Origin: JABFXX01 sp036489755
Lineage (GTDB): Bacteria; Myxococcota_A; Polyangia; Haliangiales; Haliangiaceae
Length of the DNA: 64,000 bases
NCBI GenBank assembly: GCA_036489755.1
Contig: DASXFD010000031.1
Span: 27,564 to 91,563 of the forward strand
Reading direction: 5' to 3'
Shown: positions 1-8,947 of the stretch, piece by piece
How positions within the stretch are numbered: the first letter of the stretch is position 1
How the letters are laid out: every line of letters begins with the position of its first letter
Made by a program: the position numbers and the translations under genes
Notes under the pieces: model-generated
Database searches by the model: none
Told to the model about the DNA's origin: nothing
What the model saw: only the letters and a program-made list of their open reading frames with translations

Positions 1-2281
1 TCATCTTCTCGATGCGCGTCAGCGAGGCCATCGCCGCGTTCGCGTCGAGCGTGGCGTAGACGCCGGGCTTGCCGATGCCCTTCGTGGTCTGCGCGAGGAT
101 CGCCGGATCGATCGCGGGCAGCTCGTTCGACGTCGAGCCGCCCGAGACCGCGCGCACCGCCGCCTGGCGCACGCCCGGATCCGGATCGTCGAGCACTTTG
201 GACAGCACGTCGCGGGTGAGCCGGCTCTTCGCGCCCATCGCGCGCACGGCGGCCTCGCGCACGATGCCTTCGGGATCGTCGATCAGCGCGCGCAGCGCGT
301 CGCGCGACGCCTCGGTATCGAAGCGCGTGAGCAGCACGGCGGCGGCCGCGCGCAGGTGGCGCGACGCATCGCCGATGACGGCCAGGATCGCGGTCTCGCC
401 GAGCGGCGCGTGCTCGCCGCGCTCGAGCTTCGCGAGCTGTTCGGCGAGCGGCTTCACGAGATCGATCTCGGCGAGCTCGGCGAGCTGCGCCGGTTTGACG
501 GTGCCGCGCTGCTTCGCGGCGTGCAGCACGTGCTCGAGCTCGGCGCGCTTGGTCAGCACGCTGAGGATGCCGAGCGCGTGGATCGCGTGCTCGTGCGCGC
601 GGCGAATCGCGAGGTGGCGGAGCAGGGCGAGGCTCGCCGATTCGGTCGAGCCGTCATTGTCCTTCGCGGCGGACTCGGCGGCCGCGACGAGGTCCGCGAT
701 CTGCGCGAGCTCCTGGGAGTACAGCGCGCCGATCGGCCCGTCGGGTGCGAGCACGCGCGCGAGCGCATCGGCGGCCTCGGCGTCTTTGATTCCGCGCTCG
801 GCCGCGAGCTGCGCGAGCGTGCTCTGCGCCGGTGCCGAGCCCTGGCGCGCCGCTTCGATCACGAGCCGCTCGAGATCCGCGCGATAGCGCTCGCGGGCGA
901 CGCGCTGCTCGACCGAGCCTTGATACGCAGGATCGAACAGCTGGCGCTCTTCGGCCGACAGCTCACCGATGATCTTCTGGTGGTCCTTGTCGCTGATGCC
1001 GAGCTGCGCGCGCAGGCTGTCGAGCAGCACGAGCTCGTTGCGGGTGACGAGGCCGTCCGCGACCATCTCGCGCACGGTCTCCTTGTATGCGCGCAGCCGC
1101 GCCTCGCGCTGCTTCGTGCGCTCGGTGTGGAGCAAATAAATGTCCTTGAGATCGTCGGACGGCGGGGCGTCGCCCCATTCCCACTTCTTGAGGATCTTCT
1201 GCGCGAACTTTTCCTGCACGTACGCGTCCTCGCGGCGAGCGAGCCGGCGCACGAACATCGCCGTCGACGCGAATACCACGATCACGCCCCATGCGCTGAC
1301 CACCCAGCTCGGTAGTCGCACGAGCGACGGCTGGCCGGCGAACGCGTAGAACGCGTTGAACGCGACGAGCCCGGCGAACGCGAGCATGCCGTGGTGAACG
1401 CGCGCGATCGCCGCCGTGCGCGCTTCGCCGTTGTCGAGCTGGCGGACGCGCCGCCGCGCGAGGATCTTCTCGATCGCCGCCAACACGACGTAGCTCGCGG
1501 CGCCGAACACGATCAGCGTCAGCGGCGCGGCGATCACGCGCGGGATCATCGGCGCGAACGTGAAGCCGGGCGCCAGCAGCTGGTCGGGCAGGGCGCGCTC
1601 GTACGTCCACGCGCCGGTGAAGTAGTAGCTCCACGTGCCCGAGACCAAGTAGTAGTAGACGTAGAACCCGACGACGATGCCGGGCCAGCTGAAGTACGCG
1701 ATGCGCCGCGCCGCCGCCTGGTCGCCGCTGACTTCTTTCCAGTAGCCTTGTTCGAGATCGATGTCGGGGCAGTGCCGTTTGCACGCGACGCACGGCGAGC
1801 ACTGCGACGTCATCGGCGTGAGCTCGCTCGCCGACCGCGACGGCTCGGTGTAGAGCTTCTCGACCATCCCGACCGGGCACAGGAAGTTGCACCACGTCTT
1901 GCCGGCGTAGACGAAGCTCGTGACGATCGCCGCGACGATCACGGCGGCAAAGAACCCGGCGAGCCAGACGTCGCTGCCGTTCGTCGCGACGAGGCGCAGC
2001 GACAGACACGCGACCATGAGGACGAGCTGGACCAAGAGATAGTTCTTGGTCATCCAGTCGCCCATCTTGCGTGCGCCCGGCTTGCCGAAAAATCGGCCGA
2101 GCTGGCCCATCACCGCGAGCGGGCAGATCCGCCGCCACACGTGATAGCCGATCGTCATCCAGAAGAACGGCAGCGCCGCGATGCAGATCGTCCACACGAT
2201 CCGATTGCCGTGCCGCACGTTCAAGATCGTCGGGATGGTCGCCGCGAACGCGACGATCATCACGATGCGCGCCGCGGTCAC
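1..2281 (-). CDS. Polyferredoxin-type membrane 4Fe-4S protein with C-terminal HEAT-like repeats (partial)
   Basis: Runs off the left edge; about 760 N-terminal residues are visible. Hydrophobic helices fill roughly residues 1-120 and 195-345. A CNFLCPVG turn lies near residue 130 and a CSPCVACKRHCP motif near 160-171, the cysteine spacing of NapH/NosR/CcoG-type polyferredoxins that carry electrons at the membrane. After the last helix comes a long charged soluble region. From about residue 600 there are HEAT-like units (for example GIVREAAVRAMGAKSRL and PGVRQAAVRAVSGG), continuing past the edge. The start is uncertain: GTG at 2281 is used, but the frame stays open upstream into the preceding gene and an ATG lies at 2260. 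The CXXCH protein sits 80 bp upstream in the same direction, so the two may form a redox pair. A C-terminal HEAT array is not usual for this family. The electron donor and acceptor are unknown. Confidence 0.8.
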   Translation of the reverse strand, partial: MTAARIVMIVAFAATIPTILNVRHGNRIVWTICIAALPFFWMTIGYHVWRRICPLAVMGQLGRFFGKPGARKMGDWMTKNYLLVQLVLMVACLSLRLVATNGSDVWLAGFFAAVIVAAIVTSFVYAGKTWCNFLCPVGMVEKLYTEPSRSASELTPMTSQCSPCVACKRHCPDIDLEQGYWKEVSGDQAAARRIAYFSWPGIVVGFYVYYYLVSGTWSYYFTGAWTYERALPDQLLAPGFTFAPMIPRVIAAPLTLIVFGAASYVVLAAIEKILARRRVRQLDNGEARTAAIARVHHGMLAFAGLVAFNAFYAFAGQPSLVRLPSWVVSAWGVIVVFASTAMFVRRLARREDAYVQEKFAQKILKKWEWGDAPPSDDLKDIYLLHTERTKQREARLRAYKETVREMVADGLVTRNELVLLDSLRAQLGISDKDHQKIIGELSAEERQLFDPAYQGSVEQRVARERYRADLERLVIEAARQGSAPAQSTLAQLAAERGIKDAEAADALARVLAPDGPIGALYSQELAQIADLVAAAESAAKDNDGSTESASLALLRHLAIRRAHEHAIHALGILSVLTKRAELEHVLHAAKQRGTVKPAQLAELAEIDLVKPLAEQLAKLERGEHAPLGETAILAVIGDASRHLRAAAAVLLTRFDTEASRDALRALIDDPEGIVREAAVRAMGAKSRLTRDVLSKVLDDPDPGVRQAAVRAVSGGSTSNELPAIDPAILAQTTKGIGKPGVYATLDANAAMASLTRIEKM

Positions 2282-2361
2282 CCAGCGCGGTGCAGTTCCG
2301 CCGTCCGTGAAGGCCTGCCAGCCGCTCGCCGTCGTCCTGGCGTTCGCGATCGGCAGCTTCC

Positions 2362-4128
2362 TTACTTCGCGAGCGGGCAGGTAAGACCTTTCGCGGAGTC
2401 CGCGCCGAGGTACTGCTCGTACGCCAGCTTGCCGCGGCACTCCTGGTGCTGCAGGAACTCGAGCGTGAACGCCTGCCAGTCGGTGGTCGGAATGATCTGG
2501 AACACCAGCGTCGGGATCGAGTGGTTCGGCGCTTTCGGAACGCCCTTGCTCGGATCGGTATTCGCCGGATCGCTGTAGTCGTGCATCCCGAAGTTGCGGA
2601 TGTGACACTGCGAGCAGGTCATGCCGTTCTCTTCACCGAGGTCGCGGCGGCCGTCGGCGAGCGGAAAGTTCTCGACCGACCACTTGAGCTTGTGCTCGAC
2701 GTACAAGTTGTTCGCGTCGATCGTGCCTTGATAGATCTTGCTGCCGGTGCGCGCCGGCAGATCGACGAGGCCCATCGTCTTGCGGCACAGCACCTGGTAA
2801 CCGGGCACGTGCGACGGATCGGCCGGGTTGAAGCGCGGCGCGCACGCCGGCTCCCACGTCGTGTTGTCCTTGCTCGGCACCGTCTTCGTCCAGAAGCCGG
2901 GGATCGCGACGTCGATGTACGCCTGCGCATTGCCGTCGGCGGTTTGGAACGGCTTGAGCGCGCTCCACGCCCAGCCGTCGCCGCTCTTGTAGTTGCCATC
3001 CGCGTCGCGCAACGAGCCGCCGCCCATGCGCGCTTCGGTCGCGATGCCGACCATGAAGCCGTGCAGGTACGGCTTGGTCTTCGTGTCGTCGAACGTCATC
3101 ACGTCGGTCATCAGCTGGCTGACGGCTTTGCCGTGCGCGGCGACGTCGGTCGCGAACGCCGGGTTCGGGCCGCCGTCCTTCATCAGCCGCTTCGCGACCA
3201 TGCCGAGGAACAGCTTGTTGTCGGCGATGTGCTCTTCTTCGGGCCGCGGCAGCGCCGGCACGTACTCGACCACGGGTCGCAGCCGGAACATCGCGAACAC
3301 CGGCTCGGGCGACTTCATCGCCTGATACACGACGCGCAATTCGCTCCACGCCTTGTCGATGCGCGGCCGGAACGCGACGAGCTTCCAGCTCTTCGGATCG
3401 CCGAACGCTTTCTTGTCGAACTTCGGTGAGCTCGGATCGAGTCGCGGGTTGTTCGCGGTCTCGGCGAGCCCGGCGAGCAGCTGCTTGTACGCGGTCTTGC
3501 CGTCGAGCGACCCTTTCACCTTGGCGCGCTGGTCGGGCGGAAACTGCAGCTTGAACGTCTGCGCGCCGACCGCGAGCAGCTTGTCGAGCGGCCAGTCGCG
3601 ATTCACTTGCGCGAGGCGCTTCGGCGAATGGACGAGCAGCAGCGTCTCGATGAGCGGCGATTGGTCGGCGGCGACCGGCGCGGGCACGGGCTTGGCCACG
3701 ACGTCGATCGAGAACGTCTTCGTCGTGCTGATGCCCTTCGCTGGCTGATCGATCTGCACCGCGAAGTCGCCGCGCGGCATGTCGGCCTTGGTCGGCGTCC
3801 ACGTGACCGTCTGCGTGATCGCGTCGAACTTCGCGGACGCCGGCAGCTTCGTGACCAGCGAGCGCGTCTCGTCGAGATCTTGATCGATGACCGAGACGCC
3901 GAACGAGATCGTCTGGCCGACGCCGACTTGCTTCCACACCGGCGGATACAGCTCGGGCGCTTGATCGACCGCGACCGGCGGTGCGGGAGCGGGCGGCGGA
4001 GTTGGTGGTGGCGTTGGTGCAGGCGGTGCAGTTTCCGTCGGAGCGGGCGCCGCCGGCGCGACGGGCGGCGGAGCGCCGCTTCCACATGCACACCACACGA
4101 GCGCGAGCAGAGTTCGCGGAGCTCTCAT
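2362..4128 (-). CDS. Secreted monohaem-cytochrome-like protein with Pro-rich N-terminus and Ig-like segment
   Basis: 588 residues. The N-terminus MRAPRTLLALVWCACGSG looks like a signal peptide with an imperfect lipobox, followed by an Ala/Pro/Thr linker (about residues 20-55). Residues 60-140 resemble an Ig/cadherin-like fold (FGVSVIDQDLDETRSL, TVTWTPTKADMPRGDFAV). Near residue 515 there is a single haem-binding type motif, GMTCSQCHIRNFGMHDY, with Met and His nearby that could serve as distal ligand. The rest (about 160-500) matches no family I recognise. Covalent haem attachment is inferred from CXXCH alone. It is the upstream partner of the polyferredoxin gene, which suggests periplasmic electron transfer. 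ATG 4128 was chosen because the signal peptide begins there and a -10-like element ends 8 nt upstream. ATGs at 4146 and 4149 are alternatives. Confidence 0.75.
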   Translation of the reverse strand: MRAPRTLLALVWCACGSGAPPPVAPAAPAPTETAPPAPTPPPTPPPAPAPPVAVDQAPELYPPVWKQVGVGQTISFGVSVIDQDLDETRSLVTKLPASAKFDAITQTVTWTPTKADMPRGDFAVQIDQPAKGISTTKTFSIDVVAKPVPAPVAADQSPLIETLLLVHSPKRLAQVNRDWPLDKLLAVGAQTFKLQFPPDQRAKVKGSLDGKTAYKQLLAGLAETANNPRLDPSSPKFDKKAFGDPKSWKLVAFRPRIDKAWSELRVVYQAMKSPEPVFAMFRLRPVVEYVPALPRPEEEHIADNKLFLGMVAKRLMKDGGPNPAFATDVAAHGKAVSQLMTDVMTFDDTKTKPYLHGFMVGIATEARMGGGSLRDADGNYKSGDGWAWSALKPFQTADGNAQAYIDVAIPGFWTKTVPSKDNTTWEPACAPRFNPADPSHVPGYQVLCRKTMGLVDLPARTGSKIYQGTIDANNLYVEHKLKWSVENFPLADGRRDLGEENGMTCSQCHIRNFGMHDYSDPANTDPSKGVPKAPNHSIPTLVFQIIPTTDWQAFTLEFLQHQECRGKLAYEQYLGADSAKGLTCPLAK

Positions 4129-4136
4129 CCCTGCGT

Positions 4137-4145
4137 ATCGTAGCA
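4137..4145 (-). promoter_or_regulatory. Extended -10 element TGCTACGAT upstream of the cytochrome-like gene
   Basis: On the minus strand TG-C-TACGAT ends 8 nt before ATG 4128. No -35 match is visible. The spacing implies a very short or absent 5' leader. Confidence 0.4.
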
Positions 4146-4148
4146 TCA

Positions 4149-4157
4149 TGCTAGCGT
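4149..4157 (+). promoter_or_regulatory. Extended -10 element TGCTAGCGT upstream of transketolase
   Basis: TG-C-TAGCGT ends 10 nt before ATG 4168, back to back with the divergent element at 4137-4145 in a 39-bp intergenic gap. The call rests on spacing and recurrence. Confidence 0.4.
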
Positions 4158-4167
4158 CCCCTCGCCG

Positions 4168-6141
4168 ATGACGACCGATCTTCCGCAGCTCTCGATCAAC
4201 ACGATCCGGACTCTCGCGATCGACGCCATCCAGAAAGCAGACTCGGGACACCCGGGCCTGCCGCTGGGTTGCGCGCCGCTGGCCTACACGCTCTGGCAGA
4301 AGCATCTCAAGCACGATCCGAAATCGCCGACGTGGTTCGATCGCGATCGCTTCGTGCTGTCGGCCGGTCACGGCTCGATGCTGCTCTACGGGCTGTTGCA
4401 CCTCACCGGCTACGACCTGTCGATGGACGACATCCAGCACTTCCGGCAATGGGGATCGAAGACGCCGGGCCATCCCGAGTGGAAGCACGCGCCCGGCGTC
4501 GAGGCGACGACCGGTCCGCTCGGCCAAGGCGCCGGCAACGCGGTCGGCATGGCGGTCGGCGAGCGCTACCTCGCGACGACGTACAATCGGCCCGGCCACA
4601 CGATCGTCGATCACCACACGTTCGCGCTGATCTCCGATGGCGACGTCATGGAGGGCGTGTGCCACGAAGCCGCGAGCCTCGCCGGTCACTTGAAGCTCGG
4701 CAAGCTGACGTTCCTCTACGACGCGAACCACGTCACGCTCGACGGGCCGCTCGCGCTGATCATGAGCGAGGACGTCGGCAAGCGCTTCGAGGCGTACGGC
4801 TGGCACGTGCAGACGGTCGATAACGGCGACACCGATCTCGCGGGCATCGAGAAGGCGATCGAGAACGCGATCGCCGAGACCGGCAAGCCGTCGCTCATCA
4901 TCGTGCACACGACGATCGGCTACGGCTCGCCGCACAAGGCGGGCACGAGCAAGGCGCACGGCTCGCCGCTCGGCGTCGAAGAGGTCGCCGAGACCAAGCG
5001 CGCGCTCGGCTGGGATCCCGAGAAAAAGTTCTACGTGCCCGACGAAGTGCGCGCGCACATGGCCGAGCAGGGCAAGCGCGGCGCGGCGGCGCACAAGGCG
5101 TGGGACGAGCGGTTCGCGGCGTACGCGAAGGCGTTCCCCGAGCTCGCCGTGCAGCTCGAGCTCGCGATCCGCGGCGACTTGCCGGCCGGCTGGGACGCCG
5201 ACATGCCGAAGTTCGACAAGCCGATCGCGACGCGCTCGGCCTGCGGCAAGGTGATGGACGTCATCTGCAAGCGCGTCCCGTGGTTGTTCGGCGGCGACGC
5301 CGATCTCGCGGGCTCGACGAAGACGATGGTCGACGGCGGCAACTACGACGCTGAAGGCAAAGGCCGCAACGTGCGCTTCGGCATTCGCGAGCACGCGATG
5401 GGCGCGATGTGCAACGGCATGCTGTATCACGGCGCGCTCCGGCCCTACGTCGCGACGTTCTTCGTGTTCTCCGATTACATGCGGCCGAGCGTGCGCATCG
5501 CCGCGCTCAACAATGCGCCGGCGATCTTCATCTGGTCTCACGACTCGGTCGGCCTCGGCGAGGACGGGCCGACGCACCAGCCGATCGAGCACTTGATGGC
5601 GCTGCGCGCGATTCCGCACCTCCACGTCTATCGACCGGCCGATGCGAACGAGACGATCGCGGGCTGGAAGTTCGCGATGCAGCGCTCGCACGGTCCGACG
5701 GGCCTCGTCACGACACGCCACGACGTGCCTGTCCTCACGAAGCCGGGCGCGCCCGGTGCCGAGCGCGGCGGCTACGTGCTCGCCGAAGGCAACGACGTGA
5801 TCTTGATCGGCACCGGCTCCGAAGTTCACACCGCGATGGAAGCGCGCGACCTGCTCGCGAAAGACGGCATCTCCGCGCGCGTCGTGTCGCTGCCGTGCTG
5901 GGAGCTGTTCGCCGAGCAAGACGCCGCGTATCGCGAGAGCGTGTTGCCGCACGCGCGCTGGCAGCGCGTGTCGGTCGAGGCAGGCGTGACGTTCGGCTGG
6001 CGCGAGCACGTCGGCGAGCGCGGCGTTTCGGTCGGCATCGATCGGTTCGGCGCGTCGGCGCCCGGCGAGGTCGCGCTCGACAAGCTCGGCATCAACGCGC
6101 CGCACGTCGCGAGCGCGGCGAAGCAAGTCCTCGGGCGCTGA
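4168..6141 (+). CDS. tkt: Transketolase
   Basis: 657 residues, the usual full length. It moves two-carbon ketol units between sugar phosphates in the pentose phosphate pathway, using thiamine diphosphate. The N-terminal domain has the substrate/TPP residues in SGHPGLPLG (about 26-34), LSAGHGSMLLYG (about 65-76) and the TPP/Mg motif SDGDVMEGVCHEA (about 154-166). The central pyrimidine-binding domain carries RFGIREHAMGAMCNG (about 402) and DSVGLGEDGPTHQPIEH. The C-terminal domain contains LIGTGSEVHTA. The ATG follows closely after a divergent promoter-like gap. It appears to be a single-gene unit: no other pentose-phosphate gene is adjacent, and 156 bp separate it from the next gene. Confidence 0.97.
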   Translation: MTTDLPQLSINTIRTLAIDAIQKADSGHPGLPLGCAPLAYTLWQKHLKHDPKSPTWFDRDRFVLSAGHGSMLLYGLLHLTGYDLSMDDIQHFRQWGSKTPGHPEWKHAPGVEATTGPLGQGAGNAVGMAVGERYLATTYNRPGHTIVDHHTFALISDGDVMEGVCHEAASLAGHLKLGKLTFLYDANHVTLDGPLALIMSEDVGKRFEAYGWHVQTVDNGDTDLAGIEKAIENAIAETGKPSLIIVHTTIGYGSPHKAGTSKAHGSPLGVEEVAETKRALGWDPEKKFYVPDEVRAHMAEQGKRGAAAHKAWDERFAAYAKAFPELAVQLELAIRGDLPAGWDADMPKFDKPIATRSACGKVMDVICKRVPWLFGGDADLAGSTKTMVDGGNYDAEGKGRNVRFGIREHAMGAMCNGMLYHGALRPYVATFFVFSDYMRPSVRIAALNNAPAIFIWSHDSVGLGEDGPTHQPIEHLMALRAIPHLHVYRPADANETIAGWKFAMQRSHGPTGLVTTRHDVPVLTKPGAPGAERGGYVLAEGNDVILIGTGSEVHTAMEARDLLAKDGISARVVSLPCWELFAEQDAAYRESVLPHARWQRVSVEAGVTFGWREHVGERGVSVGIDRFGASAPGEVALDKLGINAPHVASAAKQVLGR

Positions 6142-6297
6142 AGCGTTCGTCGGCTGCGATACGTTGCCCGACGCCGCAGACCGTGCGGCACGCGCGCTCG
6201 CGCACAGTGTGCCGAGCCTGCGCGCGGACGCCGGCCTGATCCCTCGCTTCGGCGGGCTCGCGGAGTTTCACGGCGCTTGCACGGAGAGCCGCGAACG

Positions 6298-6960
6298 ATG
6301 CCCCGTTCCGCCCTCCAGCCCGGCGATCACTACTGCGGGATTTTTCGAAGCGACGAGGACCAACGGACGTTCGTCGTGGACTTCGTCCGCGAAGGCATCG
6401 CGCGCCACGAGAAGATGCTCTATCTGGTGAATCTTCAGAGCCCGGAACAGCTGCGCGGCACGCTGACCGCGGCCGGCATCGCGGTCGACGCATTGATCGA
6501 ACGCCACCAGCTCGTGATCCTGACCGCGAAGGAGGCGTACCTCAAGGACGGCAGCTTCGAGCCCGACAGGATGATCGAGCTGCTGAAAGACGAGACCGAC
6601 AAGGCGCTCGCCGATGGCTACGCGGCGATGCGCGCGACCGGCGAGATGACGTGGGCGCTCGCCGGCGAGCCCGGCTCCGAGCTGGTCGTCGAGTACGAAT
6701 CGCGGCTCAACGAGTTTTTCCCGGGCACCAAGTGCATCGCCGTGTGCCAGTACGACCGGCGCAAGTTCGACGCCGAGATGCTGCTCGACATGCTGCACAC
6801 CCACCCGAAGGTGCTGTTCGGCAAGGACGCCTACGACAACTCGCACATGTATTACGTTCCCCCGGAGACGTTCCGCGAGCGCGATCGCCAGAGCGCGACG
6901 CTCGACACCTGGCTCAAGAACCTCACGCTTCGCTGGCCCTCCGCCGATTGCGCGTCGTGA
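6298..6960 (+). CDS. MEDS-domain (DcmR-like) sensory protein
   Basis: 220 residues. The sequence HYCGIFRSDEDQRTFVVDFVREG, a clear MEDS hallmark, opens the protein, followed by EKMLYLV, DALIERHQLVILTAKEAYLKDG and MTWALAGEPGSELVVEYES. MEDS domains form a KaiC-like fold without a working Walker motif and act as sensory modules next to kinases and regulators. The fold fills almost the whole protein, with no output domain. ATG 6298 follows GGAGAG by about 12 nt; a TTG at 6277 in frame is the alternative. Its stop overlaps the start of the hybrid kinase (GTGA at 6957-6960), so the two are almost certainly co-translated and the MEDS protein is probably an input or partner of that kinase. The ligand is unknown. 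Confidence 0.85.
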   Translation: MPRSALQPGDHYCGIFRSDEDQRTFVVDFVREGIARHEKMLYLVNLQSPEQLRGTLTAAGIAVDALIERHQLVILTAKEAYLKDGSFEPDRMIELLKDETDKALADGYAAMRATGEMTWALAGEPGSELVVEYESRLNEFFPGTKCIAVCQYDRRKFDAEMLLDMLHTHPKVLFGKDAYDNSHMYYVPPETFRERDRQSATLDTWLKNLTLRWPSADCAS

Positions 6961-8945
6961 CCGCGCGCCCGATCCAATTCTCGCTGCGGCTGTCGTCGCT
7001 GACCCGCACCGACGACATCCTCGCGACGGCATGTCGCGAGCTGCTCGCGCAGACCGGCGCCGAACGCGTGTTCGCGAGCTGCTGCCTGCCCGGGCAGCGC
7101 TGGGAGCAAGGCACGCACGTCGAATGTGCCCGCGGCGACACGCACAAGGCCGTCGCCGCGGCCGGCTCGGCGCTGTTCGCGATTCGCCGCAGGCTCGCCG
7201 GTCAGCGCGGGATGGTCGACGTGACGCGCGGCGCGGAGACGTCGGCGATCTACGCGGGGCTCGGCTGCGGCGACGACGTCGACACGATCCACGCGCTGCC
7301 GATCACGAACCGAACCGGCCAGCTGTGGGGCGAGCTCGTGGTGCCGGCACCGCGCGGCGTCGAGCTCGATCCGTCGACCACGCTGCCGAGCGAGATCGCA
7401 GTGGCGCTCGAGAACGCTCAGCGGCTCGCGTTCGCGCGGCGCGATCAGGATCGGCTGCTGCTGCTCGCCGAGGCGACCGACGACGCGCTCTACGATTGGA
7501 ATTTCGAGACCCACGACTTCTGGTGGGGCGGCGGCATCATCAAGCTCTACGGCTCCGGCGATCCCGTCGAGAGCAGCCAGCGCTGGAAGCTCGATCGGAT
7601 TCATCCCGAGGACGCCGCGCGCGTGCACGCTTCGTTCGACGAGGCGCGCGCGTCGAAGACGATGACGTGGGCCGCCGAGTACCGGTTCCAGCAGCAGGAC
7701 GGCTCGTTCATCCACGTCGAGGATCGCGGCTATTTCTTGCGCGACGCCGTCGGCTGCGCGTACCGCATGATCGGCTCGATGCGCGACGTCACCGCGATGA
7801 AGGCGCTGCTCGCACGCGAGCAACAGGCGCGGTCGGAGGCCGAGAGTGCGAGCCGCGCGAAGGACGAGTTCCTCGCGATCCTCGGTCACGAGCTCCGCAA
7901 TCCGCTCGCGCCGATCGTCACCGGGCTCGAGCTGATCCGGCTGCGCGGGCTGTCGGAGAGCAAGCGCGAGCTCGTCGTGCTCGAGCGCCAGGCGCAGCAC
8001 CTGGTGCGCCTCGTCGACGACCTGCTCGACATCTCGCGCATCGCGCACGGCAAAGTCGAGCTCAAGCAGGAACGGCTCGACGTCGCGAGCGTCATCTCGG
8101 CCGCGATCGAGACGTCGCGGCCGCTGATCGTGGCGCGCGCTCACACGCTCGAGTCTCGCGTCGCGCCGGGGCTGCAGGTGCAGGGCGATCGCGCGCGACT
8201 CGCACAAGCGATCGCGAACCTCGTCAACAACGCGGCGAAGTACACCGAGCCGGGCGGCCGGATCGACGTGATCGCCGAGCGTCGCGCCGACACGATCGCG
8301 ATCGTCGTGCGCGACACCGGCATCGGAATTTCGCCGGAGATGCTGCCGCACGTGTTCACCATGTTCGTCCAGGAACGGCAGGCGCTCGACCGCGCGCAAG
8401 GTGGGCTCGGGCTGGGTCTCAGCATCGTGCGCAGCCTCGTCGGGCTCCACGATGGCACCGTCGAGGCGCATAGCGCCGGCCCGGGGCAGGGCGCCGAGCT
8501 CACGATCTGCCTCCCGGCTGCGCCGGTGCTGCCGCGCACCGGCACGCCTCCCGGTCCCATGCCGCGCCTGCGCAGCGCGATTCGCCGCAAGATCATGGTC
8601 GTCGACGACAACGAGGACGCCGCCGATCTGCTGGCGTCGCTGCTCGAGCGGCTCGGCAATCGCATCCGCGTCGCCCACGACGCCGACGAAGCGTTGCGAA
8701 TCGCCGACGAGTTCGAGCCCGATCTCGCCGTGCTCGACATCGGCCTGCCGATGATCGACGGCTATGAGCTGGCGCGTCGGCTACGCGAACGCTACGCCGG
8801 CCGCGCGCTGCAGCTCGTCGCGCTCACCGGTTACGGCACCGCCGCGGATAAGGAACGCTCGACGCGCGCGGGCTTCGACGCCCACCTCGTCAAGCCGGTC
8901 GCGATCGGCGCGCTCGCGGCGGTGATCGAGAAGCTCGCGGGCTAG
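6957..8945 (+). CDS. Cytoplasmic hybrid histidine kinase (GAF-like, PAS, HisKA, HATPase, receiver)
   Basis: 662 residues from GTG 6957. An N-terminal GAF-like segment (about 1-155) is followed by a PAS/PAC fold (about 165-285; WNFETHDFWWGGG, IHPEDAARVH, YRMIGSMRDVTAMK). HisKA has the phospho-acceptor box DEFLAILGHELRNPLAPI (His near 312). The ATPase domain shows NLVNNAAKY, DTGIGISPEMLPHVF and GGLGLGLSIV. The C-terminal receiver (about 545-662) has the acidic pair VVDDNEDAADLL, phospho-acceptor Asp in LAVLDIGLPM, and the Thr/Lys switch residues in LVALTGYG and HLVKPV. No transmembrane helix is seen, so it senses inside the cell. Its start overlaps the MEDS gene stop. No DNA-binding output domain is present, so the phosphate must pass to another protein or the receiver must regulate the kinase. 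Confidence 0.9.
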   Translation: MTARPIQFSLRLSSLTRTDDILATACRELLAQTGAERVFASCCLPGQRWEQGTHVECARGDTHKAVAAAGSALFAIRRRLAGQRGMVDVTRGAETSAIYAGLGCGDDVDTIHALPITNRTGQLWGELVVPAPRGVELDPSTTLPSEIAVALENAQRLAFARRDQDRLLLLAEATDDALYDWNFETHDFWWGGGIIKLYGSGDPVESSQRWKLDRIHPEDAARVHASFDEARASKTMTWAAEYRFQQQDGSFIHVEDRGYFLRDAVGCAYRMIGSMRDVTAMKALLAREQQARSEAESASRAKDEFLAILGHELRNPLAPIVTGLELIRLRGLSESKRELVVLERQAQHLVRLVDDLLDISRIAHGKVELKQERLDVASVISAAIETSRPLIVARAHTLESRVAPGLQVQGDRARLAQAIANLVNNAAKYTEPGGRIDVIAERRADTIAIVVRDTGIGISPEMLPHVFTMFVQERQALDRAQGGLGLGLSIVRSLVGLHDGTVEAHSAGPGQGAELTICLPAAPVLPRTGTPPGPMPRLRSAIRRKIMVVDDNEDAADLLASLLERLGNRIRVAHDADEALRIADEFEPDLAVLDIGLPMIDGYELARRLRERYAGRALQLVALTGYGTAADKERSTRAGFDAHLVKPVAIGALAAVIEKLAG

Positions 8946-8947
8946 CG

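Noticed and set aside
6142..6297. Gap between transketolase and the MEDS gene searched for a small RNA or riboswitch
   Set aside because: Only GC-rich sequence without a convincing long stem or T-run. A CGATACGTT string near 6157 is a weak -10 candidate at most.
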